DNA from: Paenibacillus sp. BJ-4
GTDB lineage: Bacteria; Bacillota; Bacilli; Paenibacillales; Paenibacillaceae
Length of the DNA stretch: 64,000 bases
NCBI RefSeq assembly: GCF_020404765.1
Contig: NZ_JAIVEM010000005.1
Span: 1 to 64,000 of the forward strand
Reading direction: 5' to 3'
Positions 1 through 8,877 of this stretch are shown here, piece by piece. The notes under the pieces were generated by a model. It had not been told where the DNA came from. It searched no databases and saw only the letters and a program-made list of their open reading frames with translations. The translations under genes were made by a program, and so were the position numbers. The stretch's first letter is position 1; the number at the start of each line of letters is the position of its first letter.

Positions 1-66
1 CAACGATTTCAGGCCAAACTCAAACAGCGCGCGCCGATTGAGTACCGGCACGCGCTGGCTGCTTAG
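1..66 (+). mobile_element. C-terminal end of an IS3-family transposase (OrfB), cut by window start
   Basis: Frame 1 reads in-frame from the first base to a TAG at 64-66 and encodes QRFQAKLKQRAPIEYRHALAA. This resembles the usual C-terminus of IS3-family OrfB transposases (rve/DDE integrase fold), which end in a 'Q-K-L...P-x-x-Y/F-R' motif. Only 21 residues are visible, so it cannot be said whether the element is intact. The terminal inverted repeat of the element probably lies in the following 40 bases (CTTGTCTACTTGACAGGGG region, about 77-96), but the left end is outside the window, so the pairing is not tested. Confidence 0.6.
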
Positions 67-157
67 CCTTTTTTCACTTGTCTACTTGACAGGGGTATGA
101 CCATAAAGCAAGCCTTTTAAATCATTGCAGCTTAAGCCAAGTATTTTTACATCGAGG

Positions 158-205
158 CTGCTCCGTTAAGTCCAACTGGACCGGAGCAGTCTCTTTTCCT
201 TTGCT
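158..205 (+). terminator. Hairpin terminator upstream of the oxidoreductase
   Basis: A perfect 8-bp stem (CTGCTCCG at 158-165 with CGGAGCAG at 182-189) has an inner GTCC/GGAC pairing and is followed by a T-rich, interrupted tail. It probably stops transcription leaving the IS remnant. Confidence 0.55.
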
Positions 206-268
206 TGTCAGCAGACTTCCATGTAAACTAGACAACAGATGAAATGAGTAATTAGAGGTGACAACGGT

Positions 269-1213
269 ATGAACAAGCAGACGAAAACAAGAGTGGCCAT
301 TGCAGGGCTGGGAGGTATTGCTCGCAAGGTGTATTTGCCCTTACTGACTGCACACGAAGGTGTAGACATTATAGGTGTCATGAACCGTTCGCAGGAGCCG
401 GTTAGTTCTATTATGGAGCAGTACAGGCTGCCGAGAGGGACGACAGATGTAAAGGAGCTGCTGGCGTGGGAGCCGGAAGCTGTATTTATACATGCCGCGA
501 CTGAAGCTCATTTTGATCTGGTTATGGCGTGTATTGAAAAAGGAATTGCGGTGTATGTGGATAAACCGTTGTCCTATGATGTTCGTCAAAGTGTGGAGAT
601 GACTGCGTTTGCGGAGGCACAAGCCGTACTGCTGGCGGTAGGTTTTAACCGACGTTTCGCCCCGCATTATGTAGCTGCTAAAGCGTGGCTGGAGGAAGTG
701 GGCGGTTTCAGTCAATGTGCGGCAATTAAACATCGAACGGGATATGATCGGAGACCTGCGGAACAGACGGTCTATGATGATTTGATTCATATGCTTGATT
801 TGCTATTATGGCTGGGCGGCGATGATTATGAGCTGTTGCATAGTAAACTGGATACGACGAGTGAAGGATACATGGACGCTTCGTTCGGTTCCGTACGTTT
901 GGGAAATGCCTTTGGCAGCTATAGTATGAGCAGACAGGCCGGGGCTGACATAGAGAGAATGGAGCTGCATGGGGCGGATCGATCTGCTGAAGTAACCAAT
1001 ATGGAACAGGCTGTTTTTATGGAAAAAAGCAAGCTGCCACTAACGAAAGCTTTCGGAAGCTGGGACACAATTTTGGAAAGACGAGGATTCACCGGAGTTG
1101 TAAATCATTTTCTGGAGCATATTCATCGTCCGGAGGAGTGTGCTATAAGTGCTGGAAAGGTGCTGGAAAGCCATATGCTGGCAGACGAACTAATTAGTCA
1201 TCTGAATGACTAG
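269..1213 (+). CDS. Gfo/Idh/MocA family oxidoreductase
   Basis: A 314-residue NAD(P)-dependent oxidoreductase expected to be cytoplasmic and to act on a sugar, polyol or related cyclic substrate. The N-terminal Rossmann fold is visible as GLGGIA near residues 13-18, and the family's 'EKP'-type catalytic Lys motif appears as DKP at 98-100. A D-L-I-H-M-L-D stretch near residue 171 fits the second active-site region, where His and Asp are usual. The length is slightly shorter than the typical 330-360. The start is ATG after a TAGAGGTG ribosome site. It stands alone behind a terminator and is not adjacent to the similar genes at 4.8-7.0 kb. Substrate cannot be predicted. Confidence 0.85.
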   Translation: MNKQTKTRVAIAGLGGIARKVYLPLLTAHEGVDIIGVMNRSQEPVSSIMEQYRLPRGTTDVKELLAWEPEAVFIHAATEAHFDLVMACIEKGIAVYVDKPLSYDVRQSVEMTAFAEAQAVLLAVGFNRRFAPHYVAAKAWLEEVGGFSQCAAIKHRTGYDRRPAEQTVYDDLIHMLDLLLWLGGDDYELLHSKLDTTSEGYMDASFGSVRLGNAFGSYSMSRQAGADIERMELHGADRSAEVTNMEQAVFMEKSKLPLTKAFGSWDTILERRGFTGVVNHFLEHIHRPEECAISAGKVLESHMLADELISHLND

Positions 1214-1290
1214 TGCCCAACTGACTGAACGAAAAACAGCGATCATAACGATCCAGACATCAAGAAACAGATTGAAGGAGAAATGAATGA

Positions 1291-1611
1291 ATGGTAGAGG
1301 ATAACCGTGGTAAGCAGCTAGAGGAAGCCATCATCGAAAATTATAAGCAGGAAGAGGACATGATGATTCTGGTGTTTGCGCAATGGTGCATCAATCATGG
1401 GCTGGAGCCGGAGGAATTATATCGTGCAGCGTATCCGCAGCAGGATAGCAACGAGCGTCTGCTACGAGTACGCAAGCTGACTGTATCGCGTGAAGAAGCG
1501 GGCGATATTCCGCTCGATACGGTATTGGGGGTACTATCCATGTTCGGAAACGAGGACTTGGCCATGGTTGTATCTGAGGCGGCTGCCCAGCTTCCGCAGG
1601 AACGAAAATAA
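1291..1611 (+). CDS. Conserved hypothetical small acidic protein
   Basis: A 106-residue protein, Glu/Gln-rich and predicted soluble, with no signal peptide or membrane segment. I do not recognise a named family. The open frame starts at ATG 1291 behind an AAGGAG element about ten bases upstream. It follows the oxidoreductase at 77 bp and precedes a small Cys-rich gene, all on the same strand, so co-transcription is possible. Coding bias and the ribosome site support a real gene; function is unknown. Confidence 0.6.
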   Translation: MVEDNRGKQLEEAIIENYKQEEDMMILVFAQWCINHGLEPEELYRAAYPQQDSNERLLRVRKLTVSREEAGDIPLDTVLGVLSMFGNEDLAMVVSEAAAQLPQERK

Positions 1612-1702
1612 GGCCAGCCGGAATAAAGGAAGTACTATAATAACAGTAATATGGAATCAACTGCTTGATTTAGGATCTTGTTGATAGGAGGGTAAACTGA
1701 CG

Positions 1703-1969
1703 ATGGAAGATGTAACGGTGCCAAGCACCTGTAAAGGCTGCGAAAGAGACATCACGATATCGGAAGAACAAATTACCAGAATTCTAAATAACATGAGACC
1801 CAAAGTGGAATGTGTGAACGATGAGGTGTATGAGGCCAGACTGTTGGCCTGCTCACAATGTAAAGACTTAATGGCTGGGCATACATGCGGCATTAGCGGT
1901 AGCATTGTCCGTGTCCGTGCCTTGGCAGCCACGCAAAGCTGTCCCAGTTACAGTGGTTCACGCTGGTAG
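1703..1969 (+). CDS. Small cysteine-rich protein, DUF6171-like
   Basis: An 88-residue protein with seven cysteines, including CKGC at residues 10-13 and a CSQC pair in the middle followed by a further Cys in GHTCG and one near the end. The spacing suggests a small zinc-ribbon-like metal site. It resembles the short Firmicute family DUF6171, recalled from its 'CxxC...Cs.C.....tC' pattern. ATG follows an AGGAGGG site by ten bases. It is cytoplasmic, with no known function. The terminator at 2005-2030 follows directly. Confidence 0.6.
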   Translation: MEDVTVPSTCKGCERDITISEEQITRILNNMRPKVECVNDEVYEARLLACSQCKDLMAGHTCGISGSIVRVRALAATQSCPSYSGSRW

Positions 1970-2004
1970 GGAACAGCCTAATCGAATAAAAGCAATCACA
2001 TCCC

Positions 2005-2030
2005 AGTCTGCCTTAATGGCAGGCTTTTTG
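2005..2030 (+). terminator. Rho-independent terminator
   Basis: AGTCTGCC (2005-2012) pairs with GGCAGGCT (2018-2025) across a five-base loop and is followed by TTTTGG. It ends the 1291-1969 transcript. Confidence 0.7.
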
Positions 2031-2148
2031 GTTTGATTGAACCTTTTGCTTAAGATTGACAAATAATAGACAATAAAATATATTAAACGTGTAAAATGAC
2101 TTTGTTTAGTTATTAATGTTTATATTAATCAAATGATTGCTGGACTTG

Positions 2149-2164
2149 ATGAAAACGCAAAGAT
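2149..2164 (+). promoter_or_regulatory. Near-consensus cre site (CcpA) upstream of abfA
   Basis: ATGAAAACGCAAAGAT matches the Bacillus cre consensus WTGNAANCGNWNNCAW at every defined position but one (G for C near the end). It lies exactly 60 bp before the perfect match at 2209. Read from sequence; binding is an inference. Confidence 0.45.
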
Positions 2165-2208
2165 TAAGTTGTAAAGAGATCGGCAGAAGGAGCTATATTT
2201 TTGTTATT

Positions 2209-2224
2209 TTGAAAGCGTAGTCAT
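2209..2224 (+). promoter_or_regulatory. Consensus cre site (CcpA) upstream of abfA
   Basis: TTGAAAGCGTAGTCAT agrees with WTGNAANCGNWNNCAW at all defined positions. It sits 49 bp before the abfA start, where bound CcpA would block transcription, as expected for glucose repression of a hemicellulose-degrading enzyme. The rest of 1970-2272 is AT-rich with no clear promoter hexamers. Confidence 0.65.
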
Positions 2225-2272
2225 GTATGCGAATGATGCGGGAATTTTTAATATTTTGAGGGAGGGCTTGTT

Positions 2273-3757
2273 GTGAAGGGTTCTATTATTGTCAATATCG
2301 ATGAAGAACAAGGCGTTATTAACAAGAATATCTACGGGCAATTTGCCGAGCATCTTGGAAGATGTATTTATGAAGGCTTATGGGTTGGACAGGAATCTCC
2401 GATTCCGAATACGAACGGAATTCGTAATGATGTGGTAGAAGCGCTTAAAAAGCTAAATATTCCTGTGCTGCGTTGGCCAGGGGGCTGCTTTGCTGATGAA
2501 TATCATTGGAAAGACGGTGTCGGACCGAAAGAAAACCGTAAGAGAATGGTAAATACGCACTGGGGCGGTGTGGTTGAAAATAATCATTTTGGTACTCATG
2601 AGTTTTTTCAGTTGTGTGAGCTGTTAAATGCAGAGCCATATATTTGTGGAAATGTAGGCAGTGGTACAGTGCAGGAAATGTCGGAGTGGGTAGAGTACAT
2701 AACCTTTGACGGGGAATCGCCTATGGCTGCATGGCGTCAGGAAAACGGTCGTGAAAAACCATGGAGGCTTAAATATTTTGGAGTGGGCAACGAAAACTGG
2801 GGCTGTGGCGGTAACATGCGTCCAGAATATTATGCCGATCTGTATCGCCGCTATCAGACATATGTTCGTAACTATGGCGATAACCGCATTTATCGGATTG
2901 CAGGCGGGGCAAATGTGGATGATTATCGCTGGACCGAGGTGCTGATGAAAGAAGCTGGTCATCTTATGGATGGCTTGAGCCTGCATAACTACACGGTCCC
3001 GGGTACCTGGGAAGCGAAACGGCAAGCACTCGGTTTTGATGAAGCGGAATGGTTTGAGACGATGAAAAAATCATTACGTATGGATGAATTGATTACCCGC
3101 CATTCTGCCATCATGGACCAATATGATCCTGACAAACGAGTCGGACTGATCGTCGATGAATGGGGAACCTGGTTCCTGACCGAGCCGGGTACCAATCCGG
3201 GCTTCCTGTATCAGCAAAATACGATGCGGGATGCGCTTGTAGCCGGGCTGCACCTTCACATTTTCCATCATCACCATGACCGTGTGCAGATGACGAATAT
3301 TGCTCAAATGGTCAATGTTTTGCAAGCGATGGTTTTGACCGAAGGTCCTGCTATGCTGTTGACGCCGACGTATCATGTATTTGAAATGTTCAAGATGCAT
3401 CAGGATGCACAAGCACTTGCTACTCATACAAAGCTAGGAAATTATGAATACGACGGGGATTCCATCCCACAAGTAAGCGTGTCCGCTTCTAAGGCACAGG
3501 ATGGCTATATTCATGTTAGCTTATGCAATGTCCATCCGGGCGAGTCGGCAAATTTAAATCTGGAGCTGAGAGGACTGCAAGAGGTTAAGGGGATCAGTGG
3601 TGTTGTCCTTGCCAGTGATGAAATGCAGGCACATAATACGTTTGACCAGCCAGAGCGTGTAAAAAAGGAAACTTTTACGTCCTTTCAGCAGCAAGGCCAG
3701 CATTTGGATGTTACATTACCACCGATGTCGGTAGTAATGCTGACGATTGCTCCGTAA
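2273..3757 (+). CDS. abfA: Alpha-L-arabinofuranosidase, GH51
   Basis: A 494-residue intracellular exo-enzyme that removes arabinofuranosyl residues from arabinoxylan or arabinan fragments. The TIM-barrel domain shows [13 protein letters not shown] at 67-79, the acid/base Glu174 in GVGNENWG, and the nucleophile Glu296 in VDEWGTW. The C-terminal beta domain covers roughly the last 120 residues. There is no signal peptide, as usual for GH51. Length matches the family (about 500). Translation starts at GTG 2273 behind a GAGGGAGGG site. Two cre-like sites upstream suggest CcpA control. No arabinose transporter or other hemicellulase lies nearby; an AraC regulator is convergent. Confidence 0.95.
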   Translation: MKGSIIVNIDEEQGVINKNIYGQFAEHLGRCIYEGLWVGQESPIPNTNGIRNDVVEALKKLNIPVLRWPGGCFADEYHWKDGVGPKENRKRMVNTHWGGVVENNHFGTHEFFQLCELLNAEPYICGNVGSGTVQEMSEWVEYITFDGESPMAAWRQENGREKPWRLKYFGVGNENWGCGGNMRPEYYADLYRRYQTYVRNYGDNRIYRIAGGANVDDYRWTEVLMKEAGHLMDGLSLHNYTVPGTWEAKRQALGFDEAEWFETMKKSLRMDELITRHSAIMDQYDPDKRVGLIVDEWGTWFLTEPGTNPGFLYQQNTMRDALVAGLHLHIFHHHHDRVQMTNIAQMVNVLQAMVLTEGPAMLLTPTYHVFEMFKMHQDAQALATHTKLGNYEYDGDSIPQVSVSASKAQDGYIHVSLCNVHPGESANLNLELRGLQEVKGISGVVLASDEMQAHNTFDQPERVKKETFTSFQQQGQHLDVTLPPMSVVMLTIAP

Positions 3758-3806
3758 CAATGGCTGTGATATGTAAGCAGGTCCCGCTTTATAATTGAAT
3801 TTTTGA

Positions 3807-3838
3807 TAAAGAGAGCGTTCAGCGAACGCTCTCTTTTA
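3807..3838. terminator. Bidirectional terminator between abfA and the AraC gene
   Basis: A perfect 10-bp stem, GAGAGCGTTC (3811-3820) with GAACGCTCTC (3824-3833), has a three-base loop, A residues on the left and T residues on the right, so it can serve both convergent genes. Confidence 0.85.
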
Positions 3839-3839
3839 G

Positions 3840-4658
3840 CTATAATTGCTCGCGGTGAATCACCCTGAATTCCTTGGGCGACATACCAAAGCGGGAACGG
3901 AATACACGGTGAAAATAGGTGTAGTTTGCAAATCCGGACGATTCTGCGGCTTGTTCCAGTGACATAGGGCTGAAAATAATTCGCTCTCTCGCCATGTTGA
4001 GTCTAATGTCCAGCGTGTACTGCATAATACTTGTATCGAATGTTTCCTTGAACAGATGCACGGCTCGGGATACACTGATACCGACGTGAGAGGACACGTC
4101 ATCCAGTTTGAAGTTGGATGATGCATTTTCCTCAATATAATTTTTAATCTGATAGGCGAGATAGTTATGATGTGTAGCAATAGGATGCTCAGACAGCATA
4201 CGGTCGAACTCCAAACATAAAATGCGCATGTAATAGCTTGATATTTCCGAGTAAGGATTGGACATACGTCGCTGCTCTATTACAAGTTGGCGAAATAGGC
4301 CGAGTAGGGCTTCTGTGAGTTGCACCTTAATTCGGTTCGGCCGTTTGTGATGATTCCACCACTCATCTACCCAGGAGCCACCGAAAAAAATGTGATAATC
4401 TCCGCTTTCCACGATCTGTTCACCCATGGAATTCAACTCACTGTGAATATCCAGTTCATAAGGCTCGGTAGGACTGAACAGCAACAGGTCTCCTGCCTCA
4501 ATTCGTGTCATTTTTCCATTAATGCGGGCCTGGCAGCGCCCGTCTGTCTGCAGACGAAACAAATAATTTTTAATCCCATCAGGCTGGTTTGAATAAAAGG
4601 GTTTACGATGGAAGGAATAGCCTGCGGTAAGAACCTGACAAGACTCAACGATAGACAT
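3840..4658 (-). CDS. AraC family transcriptional regulator
   Basis: A 272-residue cytoplasmic regulator. The N-terminal half looks like a cupin-type ligand-binding domain, and the last 100 residues carry the double helix-turn-helix of AraC/XylS, with SRAVHLFKETF in the first helix-turn-helix and the signature FANYTYFHRVFRSRFGMSP near residues 240-260. I chose the ATG at 4658 rather than the one at 4679 because AAAGGAGT lies at proper spacing before it. It is divergent from the sugar cluster starting at 4825, so it probably activates that cluster in response to a sugar. It could alternatively control abfA, which it faces. Confidence 0.9.
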   Translation of the reverse strand: MSIVESCQVLTAGYSFHRKPFYSNQPDGIKNYLFRLQTDGRCQARINGKMTRIEAGDLLLFSPTEPYELDIHSELNSMGEQIVESGDYHIFFGGSWVDEWWNHHKRPNRIKVQLTEALLGLFRQLVIEQRRMSNPYSEISSYYMRILCLEFDRMLSEHPIATHHNYLAYQIKNYIEENASSNFKLDDVSSHVGISVSRAVHLFKETFDTSIMQYTLDIRLNMARERIIFSPMSLEQAAESSGFANYTYFHRVFRSRFGMSPKEFRVIHREQL

Positions 4659-4824
4659 GAAGACGACTCCTTTGGGCATTTGGCTGTTTCAAATATTGAC
4701 CAGATTGTTCATGTTTTAATCATATTATTCATTTTAAACGAAACCAAAATAGAATACTATGTGAACTGTAAAGCTTACATGCTAGATCAGAAAGCACATG
4801 TTGGAGGCCAAGGAGTGTGAAGGC

Positions 4825-5134
4825 GTGGAACGAATGAAGGCCGGGATTATCGGTTGCGGTAACATTAGCTCCGTATATCTTGAAAATCTCCAATACAGCC
4901 CGCTTATTGAAGTGATAGCTGTCGCTGACTTGCTGGAAGAGAGGGCCGATGAATTCAACATTGAAAACGTATACAAAGTTGTGCTAATGCCGAGCTGGCT
5001 TACCGTGTGTTAGAAAGCCATGCATGCTTTTCAACGCTCTTCATTTGGAAGGAAAGCATATTACGCTGGAGAGCATGTTCGAGCCAGACGAGGCTTTGTA
5101 TTATGGAGCAGATATAACGGTAAAACCATCTTAA
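4825..5134 (+). pseudogene. Decayed Gfo/Idh/MocA oxidoreductase (internal deletion and frameshifts)
   Basis: From GTG 4825 (behind AAGGAGTG) the frame encodes a Rossmann start, MKAGIIGCGNISSVYLENL, and continues into the second strand before stopping at 5013. The family's C-terminal end then appears in other frames: AYRVLE, next HAFQRSSF-KAYY from 5020, then LESMFEPDEALYYGADITVKPS ending at TAA 5132-5134. Intact relatives end in a similar '...MHAFxxSSxxGKHxxxxSxxERPxxLP...' pattern. About two thirds of the gene is missing, and at least two frameshifts separate the pieces. It heads the sugar cluster, where an intact relative lies at 5912. Confidence 0.75.
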
Positions 5135-5151
5135 TAAAAGAGGTGAAGGCA

Positions 5152-5919
5152 ATGGCTAAAGTAGGATTGCAATTGTACACAGTAAGGGAAGATCTTGAAC
5201 AGGATTTTGAAGGTACGTTGCGCAAGGTAGCTGAGCTTGGCTATAAAGGGGTAGAATTTCATACCTTTTTCGGACGCAGTGCCAAGGATGTCAGAGCGCT
5301 TTTGGATGAACTGAATCTGGAAGTTGTCGGGACTCATATCCAATATACCCGCTTGCTGGAGCATTTGGATGAGGAGATTGCTTATCACAAGGAATTGGGC
5401 AATAAGTACCTGATCGTTCCTTATTTAACTGACGAGCAGCGCCAGTGGGATGAACTTTTTGCTAATCTGAATCGTATTGGTGAAAAAGTAAAGGAACAGG
5501 GTCTGATTCTGGCTTATCATAATCATGATTTTGAATTGACGGAGAAAATCAGTGATCGCCCGGTATTTGATGCTTTATATGATGCAGTACCCGCTGATAT
5601 GTTACAGGTCGAAATGGATACTTGTTGGGTATACTATGGAGGCTATGATCCTGTGGAATACATCGGACGTTATCGTGGGCGCTTGCCTATCATTCACTTA
5701 AAGGATATGGCACGTGACGAACAGCAAAAAGCAGTTACCGTAGAGCTTGGCAAAGGAGAAGTACAGCTTCAGGCTATTACAGACGCCGCTATTCAGGCAG
5801 GTGTGGATTGGATCGTCGTGGAACAGGATTTCAGTTCAAATCCTCCAATCGAAAGCATTGAAACTAGCTTTAAATGGCTCCAACAATACGCAGCTCAGGG
5901 AGGAAATATTCATGTCTAA
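5152..5919 (+). CDS. Sugar phosphate isomerase/epimerase (xylose isomerase-like TIM barrel)
   Basis: A 255-residue AP_endonuc_2-type TIM barrel, the family that includes IolE, IolI and hydroxypyruvate isomerase. Metal-binding and catalytic regions are visible: EFHTFFG near residue 36, AYHNHDFEL near 122, VEMDTCW near 156 and HLKDMA near 182, with the final Glu in VEQDF. The ATG at 5152 follows AGAGGTG; the upstream extension from 5020 is the tail of the pseudogene. The stop codon overlaps the start of the next gene by 8 bp (ATGTCTAA), indicating translational coupling. Substrate unknown; likely an oxidised or epimeric sugar made by the neighbouring oxidoreductase. Confidence 0.85.
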   Translation: MAKVGLQLYTVREDLEQDFEGTLRKVAELGYKGVEFHTFFGRSAKDVRALLDELNLEVVGTHIQYTRLLEHLDEEIAYHKELGNKYLIVPYLTDEQRQWDELFANLNRIGEKVKEQGLILAYHNHDFELTEKISDRPVFDALYDAVPADMLQVEMDTCWVYYGGYDPVEYIGRYRGRLPIIHLKDMARDEQQKAVTVELGKGEVQLQAITDAAIQAGVDWIVVEQDFSSNPPIESIETSFKWLQQYAAQGGNIHV

Positions 5920-6994
5920 AACACTCAAAATCGGGATTATTGGTTGTGGGGGCATTGCGAGCGGCAAGCATTTGCCGAGTCTTGCCAAGCAAAAGCGTGC
6001 AGAGATCGTCGCTTTCTGTGACATCATTCCGGAACGCGCTGAGGAGGCCGCAGAGAAGTTTGGTGCTGAAGGCTCCCAGGTTTATAGTGATTACCGTAAG
6101 CTGCTTGAAAATAATGACGTTGAAGTCGTACATGTATGTACGCCCAACGACTCGCACTCGGAAATTACGGTCGCTGCACTTGAGGCAGGTAAGCATGTGC
6201 TGTGTGAAAAGCCGATGGCCAAAACTGCCGAGCAGGCACGGGAAATGCTTGCTGCGGCCAACCGTACAGGTAAAAAGCTGTCCATTGCGTATCAAAACCG
6301 TTATCGCGATGATAGTTTGTATCTGAAGCAATTGGTTGAGCAGGGAGAGCTTGGTGAAATTTATCTGGGCAAAGCCATCGCTCTGCGTCGACGCGCGGTT
6401 CCGACATGGGGAGTATTCTTGGATGAAGAGAAGCAAGGCGGTGGCCCGCTTATTGATATTGGTACGCATGCACTCGATCTGACACTCTGGCTGATGGATA
6501 ATTACAAACCTAAAAGTGTAATGGGCTCAACCTTCCATAAGCTGGGTGATCGTAAAAATGCGGCGAATGCCTTTGGACCTTGGAATCCAGAAGAATTTAA
6601 GGTGGAGGACTCTGCTTTTGGTTTTATTACAATGCAAAATGGAGCTACGATTGTATTGGAATCCAGCTGGGCATTAAACGTTGTGGAATTTGGCGAAGCC
6701 AAGACACTGCTATGTGGTACTGAAGGCGGAGCCGATATGCAGGATGGATTGCGCATTAACGGAGAAAAGAATAGCCGCTTGTTTGACACGAAAATAGATC
6801 TGGACGCAGGAGGTGTGGCCTTTTATTCCGGAGAAACAGAAAATGAAGCGGACCGCGAAGCCCGTCTGTGGATCGAATCCATTCTGGACGACAAAGAGCC
6901 GCTTGTGAAGCCGGAACAGGCACTGGTTGTTACTGAAATTTTGGAAGCCATCTATGAATCGGCACGTACGGGAAAAGCAGTTTATTTTGATTGA
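5912..6994 (+). CDS. Gfo/Idh/MocA family oxidoreductase
   Basis: A 360-residue NAD(P)-dependent sugar oxidoreductase. The Rossmann motif GIIGCGGIASG is at 8-18, the catalytic EKP triplet at 99-101 and the LIDIGTHALDL active-site helix, with the usual His and Asp, around 180-190. Length is typical. The ATG at 5912 sits behind GGGAGG and overlaps the stop of the upstream isomerase gene. In the cluster it is the only intact oxidoreductase, so it likely oxidises the substrate, often at C3 in this family, or reduces the final product. A terminator is not evident before the next gene 78 bp on. Confidence 0.9.
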   Translation: MSKTLKIGIIGCGGIASGKHLPSLAKQKRAEIVAFCDIIPERAEEAAEKFGAEGSQVYSDYRKLLENNDVEVVHVCTPNDSHSEITVAALEAGKHVLCEKPMAKTAEQAREMLAAANRTGKKLSIAYQNRYRDDSLYLKQLVEQGELGEIYLGKAIALRRRAVPTWGVFLDEEKQGGGPLIDIGTHALDLTLWLMDNYKPKSVMGSTFHKLGDRKNAANAFGPWNPEEFKVEDSAFGFITMQNGATIVLESSWALNVVEFGEAKTLLCGTEGGADMQDGLRINGEKNSRLFDTKIDLDAGGVAFYSGETENEADREARLWIESILDDKEPLVKPEQALVVTEILEAIYESARTGKAVYFD

Positions 6995-7072
6995 ACTCGT
7001 AAGTATCCCGAAATAGGCCATCATTATAATGAAAGCCGCTTTTTTCACATATGATACAGGGAGGGATTTCTT

Positions 7073-8041
7073 TTGAAACTTGGAGTATTTATGGTGTTGT
7101 TCGGCGGACGCTCACTGGAGGAAGCGCTGGATTATGTAGCTTCCCAAGGACTGGATGCTGTAGAAATCGGTACAGGAGGCAATCCAGGGGATAAGCACTG
7201 CAAGCCGGATGAGCTGCTGGGCAACGAAACGGCGCTCAAAAACTTCAAAAAAGCAGTAGAGTCCCGCGGACTCACGATTAGTGCGCTTAGCTGTCATGGC
7301 AACCCTCTTCATCCACAAAAACAATTGGCCCAGGCAGATCATGAAACGTTTCTTAAAACCGTTCGATTGGCGGAAAAGCTGGAAGTTCCCGTTGTAAACA
7401 CTTTTTCCGGCTGTCCAGGTGATCATGAGGATGCGAAGTATCCGAACTGGCCGGTGGCTCCGTGGCCCAATGATTTTCAGGAAGTACTGAAATGGCAATG
7501 GGAGAACAAAATTATTCCTTATTGGAGTGAAGCGGGGAAATTTGCCGCAGATCATCATGTGAAAATTGGACTGGAGCTACACGGGGGCTTTTCCGTTCAT
7601 ACGCCAGCAACCTTGCTTCGGCTGCGTGAAGCGGTCGGAGAGGTCATTGGTGCCAATCTGGATCCGAGCCATATGTGGTGGCAGGGTATTGATCCGGTGC
7701 AGGCGGTTCAAATTTTGGGTAGAGCAGGAGCCATTCACCATTTTCATGCCAAGGATACGACGATTGACCCGATCAATGTGAATAAATACGGTCTTACCGA
7801 TATGCAGGAATATACAAACATGTTGGATCGCGCATGGCAGTTCCGTACTGTGGGTTATGGGCATGATGTTAAAACTTGGGCGGATATTATCAGTGCTCTC
7901 CGTCTGGTGGGTTACGATTATGTGGTAAGTATTGAGCATGAAGATGGTCTGATGTCTGTAGAGGAAGGTTTTACTAAGGCCGTCCACAACCTCCGTCAGG
8001 TTCTAATTGAAGAGCCGCTGAGCGAGATGTGGTGGGTCTAA
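7073..8041 (+). CDS. Sugar phosphate isomerase/epimerase, larger TIM-barrel paralogue
   Basis: A 322-residue xylose isomerase-like TIM-barrel enzyme. Visible landmarks are VEIGTGG near residue 31, a Cys/His-rich ALSCHGNPLHP loop near 70-80, LELHGGFS near 168, NLDPSHMWWQ near 193, HHFHAKDT near 222 and SIEHEDG near 285. These fit the Glu/Asp/His metal ligands of the family. Translation starts at TTG 7073 behind a GGGAGGG site; no ATG is better placed. It differs clearly from the 255-residue paralogue at 5152, so the cluster has two distinct isomerase or epimerase steps, or one of them acts as a lyase. Confidence 0.88.
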   Translation: MKLGVFMVLFGGRSLEEALDYVASQGLDAVEIGTGGNPGDKHCKPDELLGNETALKNFKKAVESRGLTISALSCHGNPLHPQKQLAQADHETFLKTVRLAEKLEVPVVNTFSGCPGDHEDAKYPNWPVAPWPNDFQEVLKWQWENKIIPYWSEAGKFAADHHVKIGLELHGGFSVHTPATLLRLREAVGEVIGANLDPSHMWWQGIDPVQAVQILGRAGAIHHFHAKDTTIDPINVNKYGLTDMQEYTNMLDRAWQFRTVGYGHDVKTWADIISALRLVGYDYVVSIEHEDGLMSVEEGFTKAVHNLRQVLIEEPLSEMWWV

Positions 8042-8061
8042 CCTAGTAGGGGGAAATATTA

Positions 8062-8793
8062 ATGATTAACGTCACCATTTGGAATGAATTTCTGAACGAG
8101 AAGCTGAATGATGAAGCAAAACAGGTGTATCCGGACGGGATACACAAGGCATTGGCAGACGGCCTGGCCGGTGACGGATTTGTTATCCGAACGGCTACTT
8201 TACATGATGATGCTGAGCATGGTTTAGGAGAGGAAGTCCTGAATTCCACAGATGTGCTGCTGTGGTGGGGGCATAAAGCCCACGAACAGGTGAGTGATGA
8301 AGTTACAGCTCGTGTTGTAAAGCGAGTACAAGAAGGCATGGGCTTGATCGTGCTGCACTCGGGCCACTTTTCCAAGCCATTCAAAGCTCTAATGGGGACC
8401 AGTTGTAATCTGAAATGGAGAGTTGCAGGCGAACAGGAGATTATCTGGTCCGTAAATCCGTCACACCCCATTGCAGAGGGAGTAAATACCAAAATTTTGT
8501 TGGAGCACGAAGAGATGTATGGGGAGTTCTTTGATATTCCTACGCCGGATGAACTGGTATTTATTAGTAACTTTGAAGGCGGTGAGGTATTCAGAACAGG
8601 CTGTACTTTCCGTCGAGGCAGCGGTAAAATATTTTATTTCCGACCTGGTCATGAAACATATCCGACCTATTACCAGCCTGATATTTTGAAGGTCATTGCC
8701 AATAGCATAAGTTGGGCCTGCTCGACAGGCATTATAAATCCAATATATGGTAGAAGCGAAGCGGTGAGATCTCTCGGTGGAGTGTTGGTATAA
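8062..8793 (+). CDS. ThuA-like protein (trehalose-utilisation type)
   Basis: A 243-residue ThuA-family protein with the glutamine-amidotransferase-like fold. LLWWGHKAH near residues 67-75, [12 protein letters not shown] near 96-107 and the late [12 protein letters not shown] stretch are typical. In Rhizobiaceae, ThuA works with an oxidoreductase (ThuB) in trehalose and sucrose breakdown through 3-keto sugars, which is established family knowledge. Here it closes a cluster with a Gfo/Idh/MocA enzyme and two isomerases, so a related 3-keto-sugar role is a reasonable inference. ATG follows TAGGGGGAAA. A strong terminator follows at 8841. Confidence 0.88.
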   Translation: MINVTIWNEFLNEKLNDEAKQVYPDGIHKALADGLAGDGFVIRTATLHDDAEHGLGEEVLNSTDVLLWWGHKAHEQVSDEVTARVVKRVQEGMGLIVLHSGHFSKPFKALMGTSCNLKWRVAGEQEIIWSVNPSHPIAEGVNTKILLEHEEMYGEFFDIPTPDELVFISNFEGGEVFRTGCTFRRGSGKIFYFRPGHETYPTYYQPDILKVIANSISWACSTGIINPIYGRSEAVRSLGGVLV

Positions 8794-8840
8794 TGACATT
8801 CATCATGTCACGATAAGCTCTATAATGAAATTGATCGACA

Positions 8841-8877
8841 GGCGGAATCCCAAAGAGATTCCGCCTATTTTTTATTT
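8841..8877 (+). terminator. Rho-independent terminator after the sugar cluster
   Basis: GGCGGAATC (8841-8849) pairs perfectly with GATTCCGCC (8857-8865), followed by TATTTTTTATTT. Confidence 0.9.

Noticed and set aside
341-790. 149-codon minus-strand frame inside the first oxidoreductase gene
   Set aside because: Antisense to a convincing gene, no ribosome site, composition typical of a mirrored frame.
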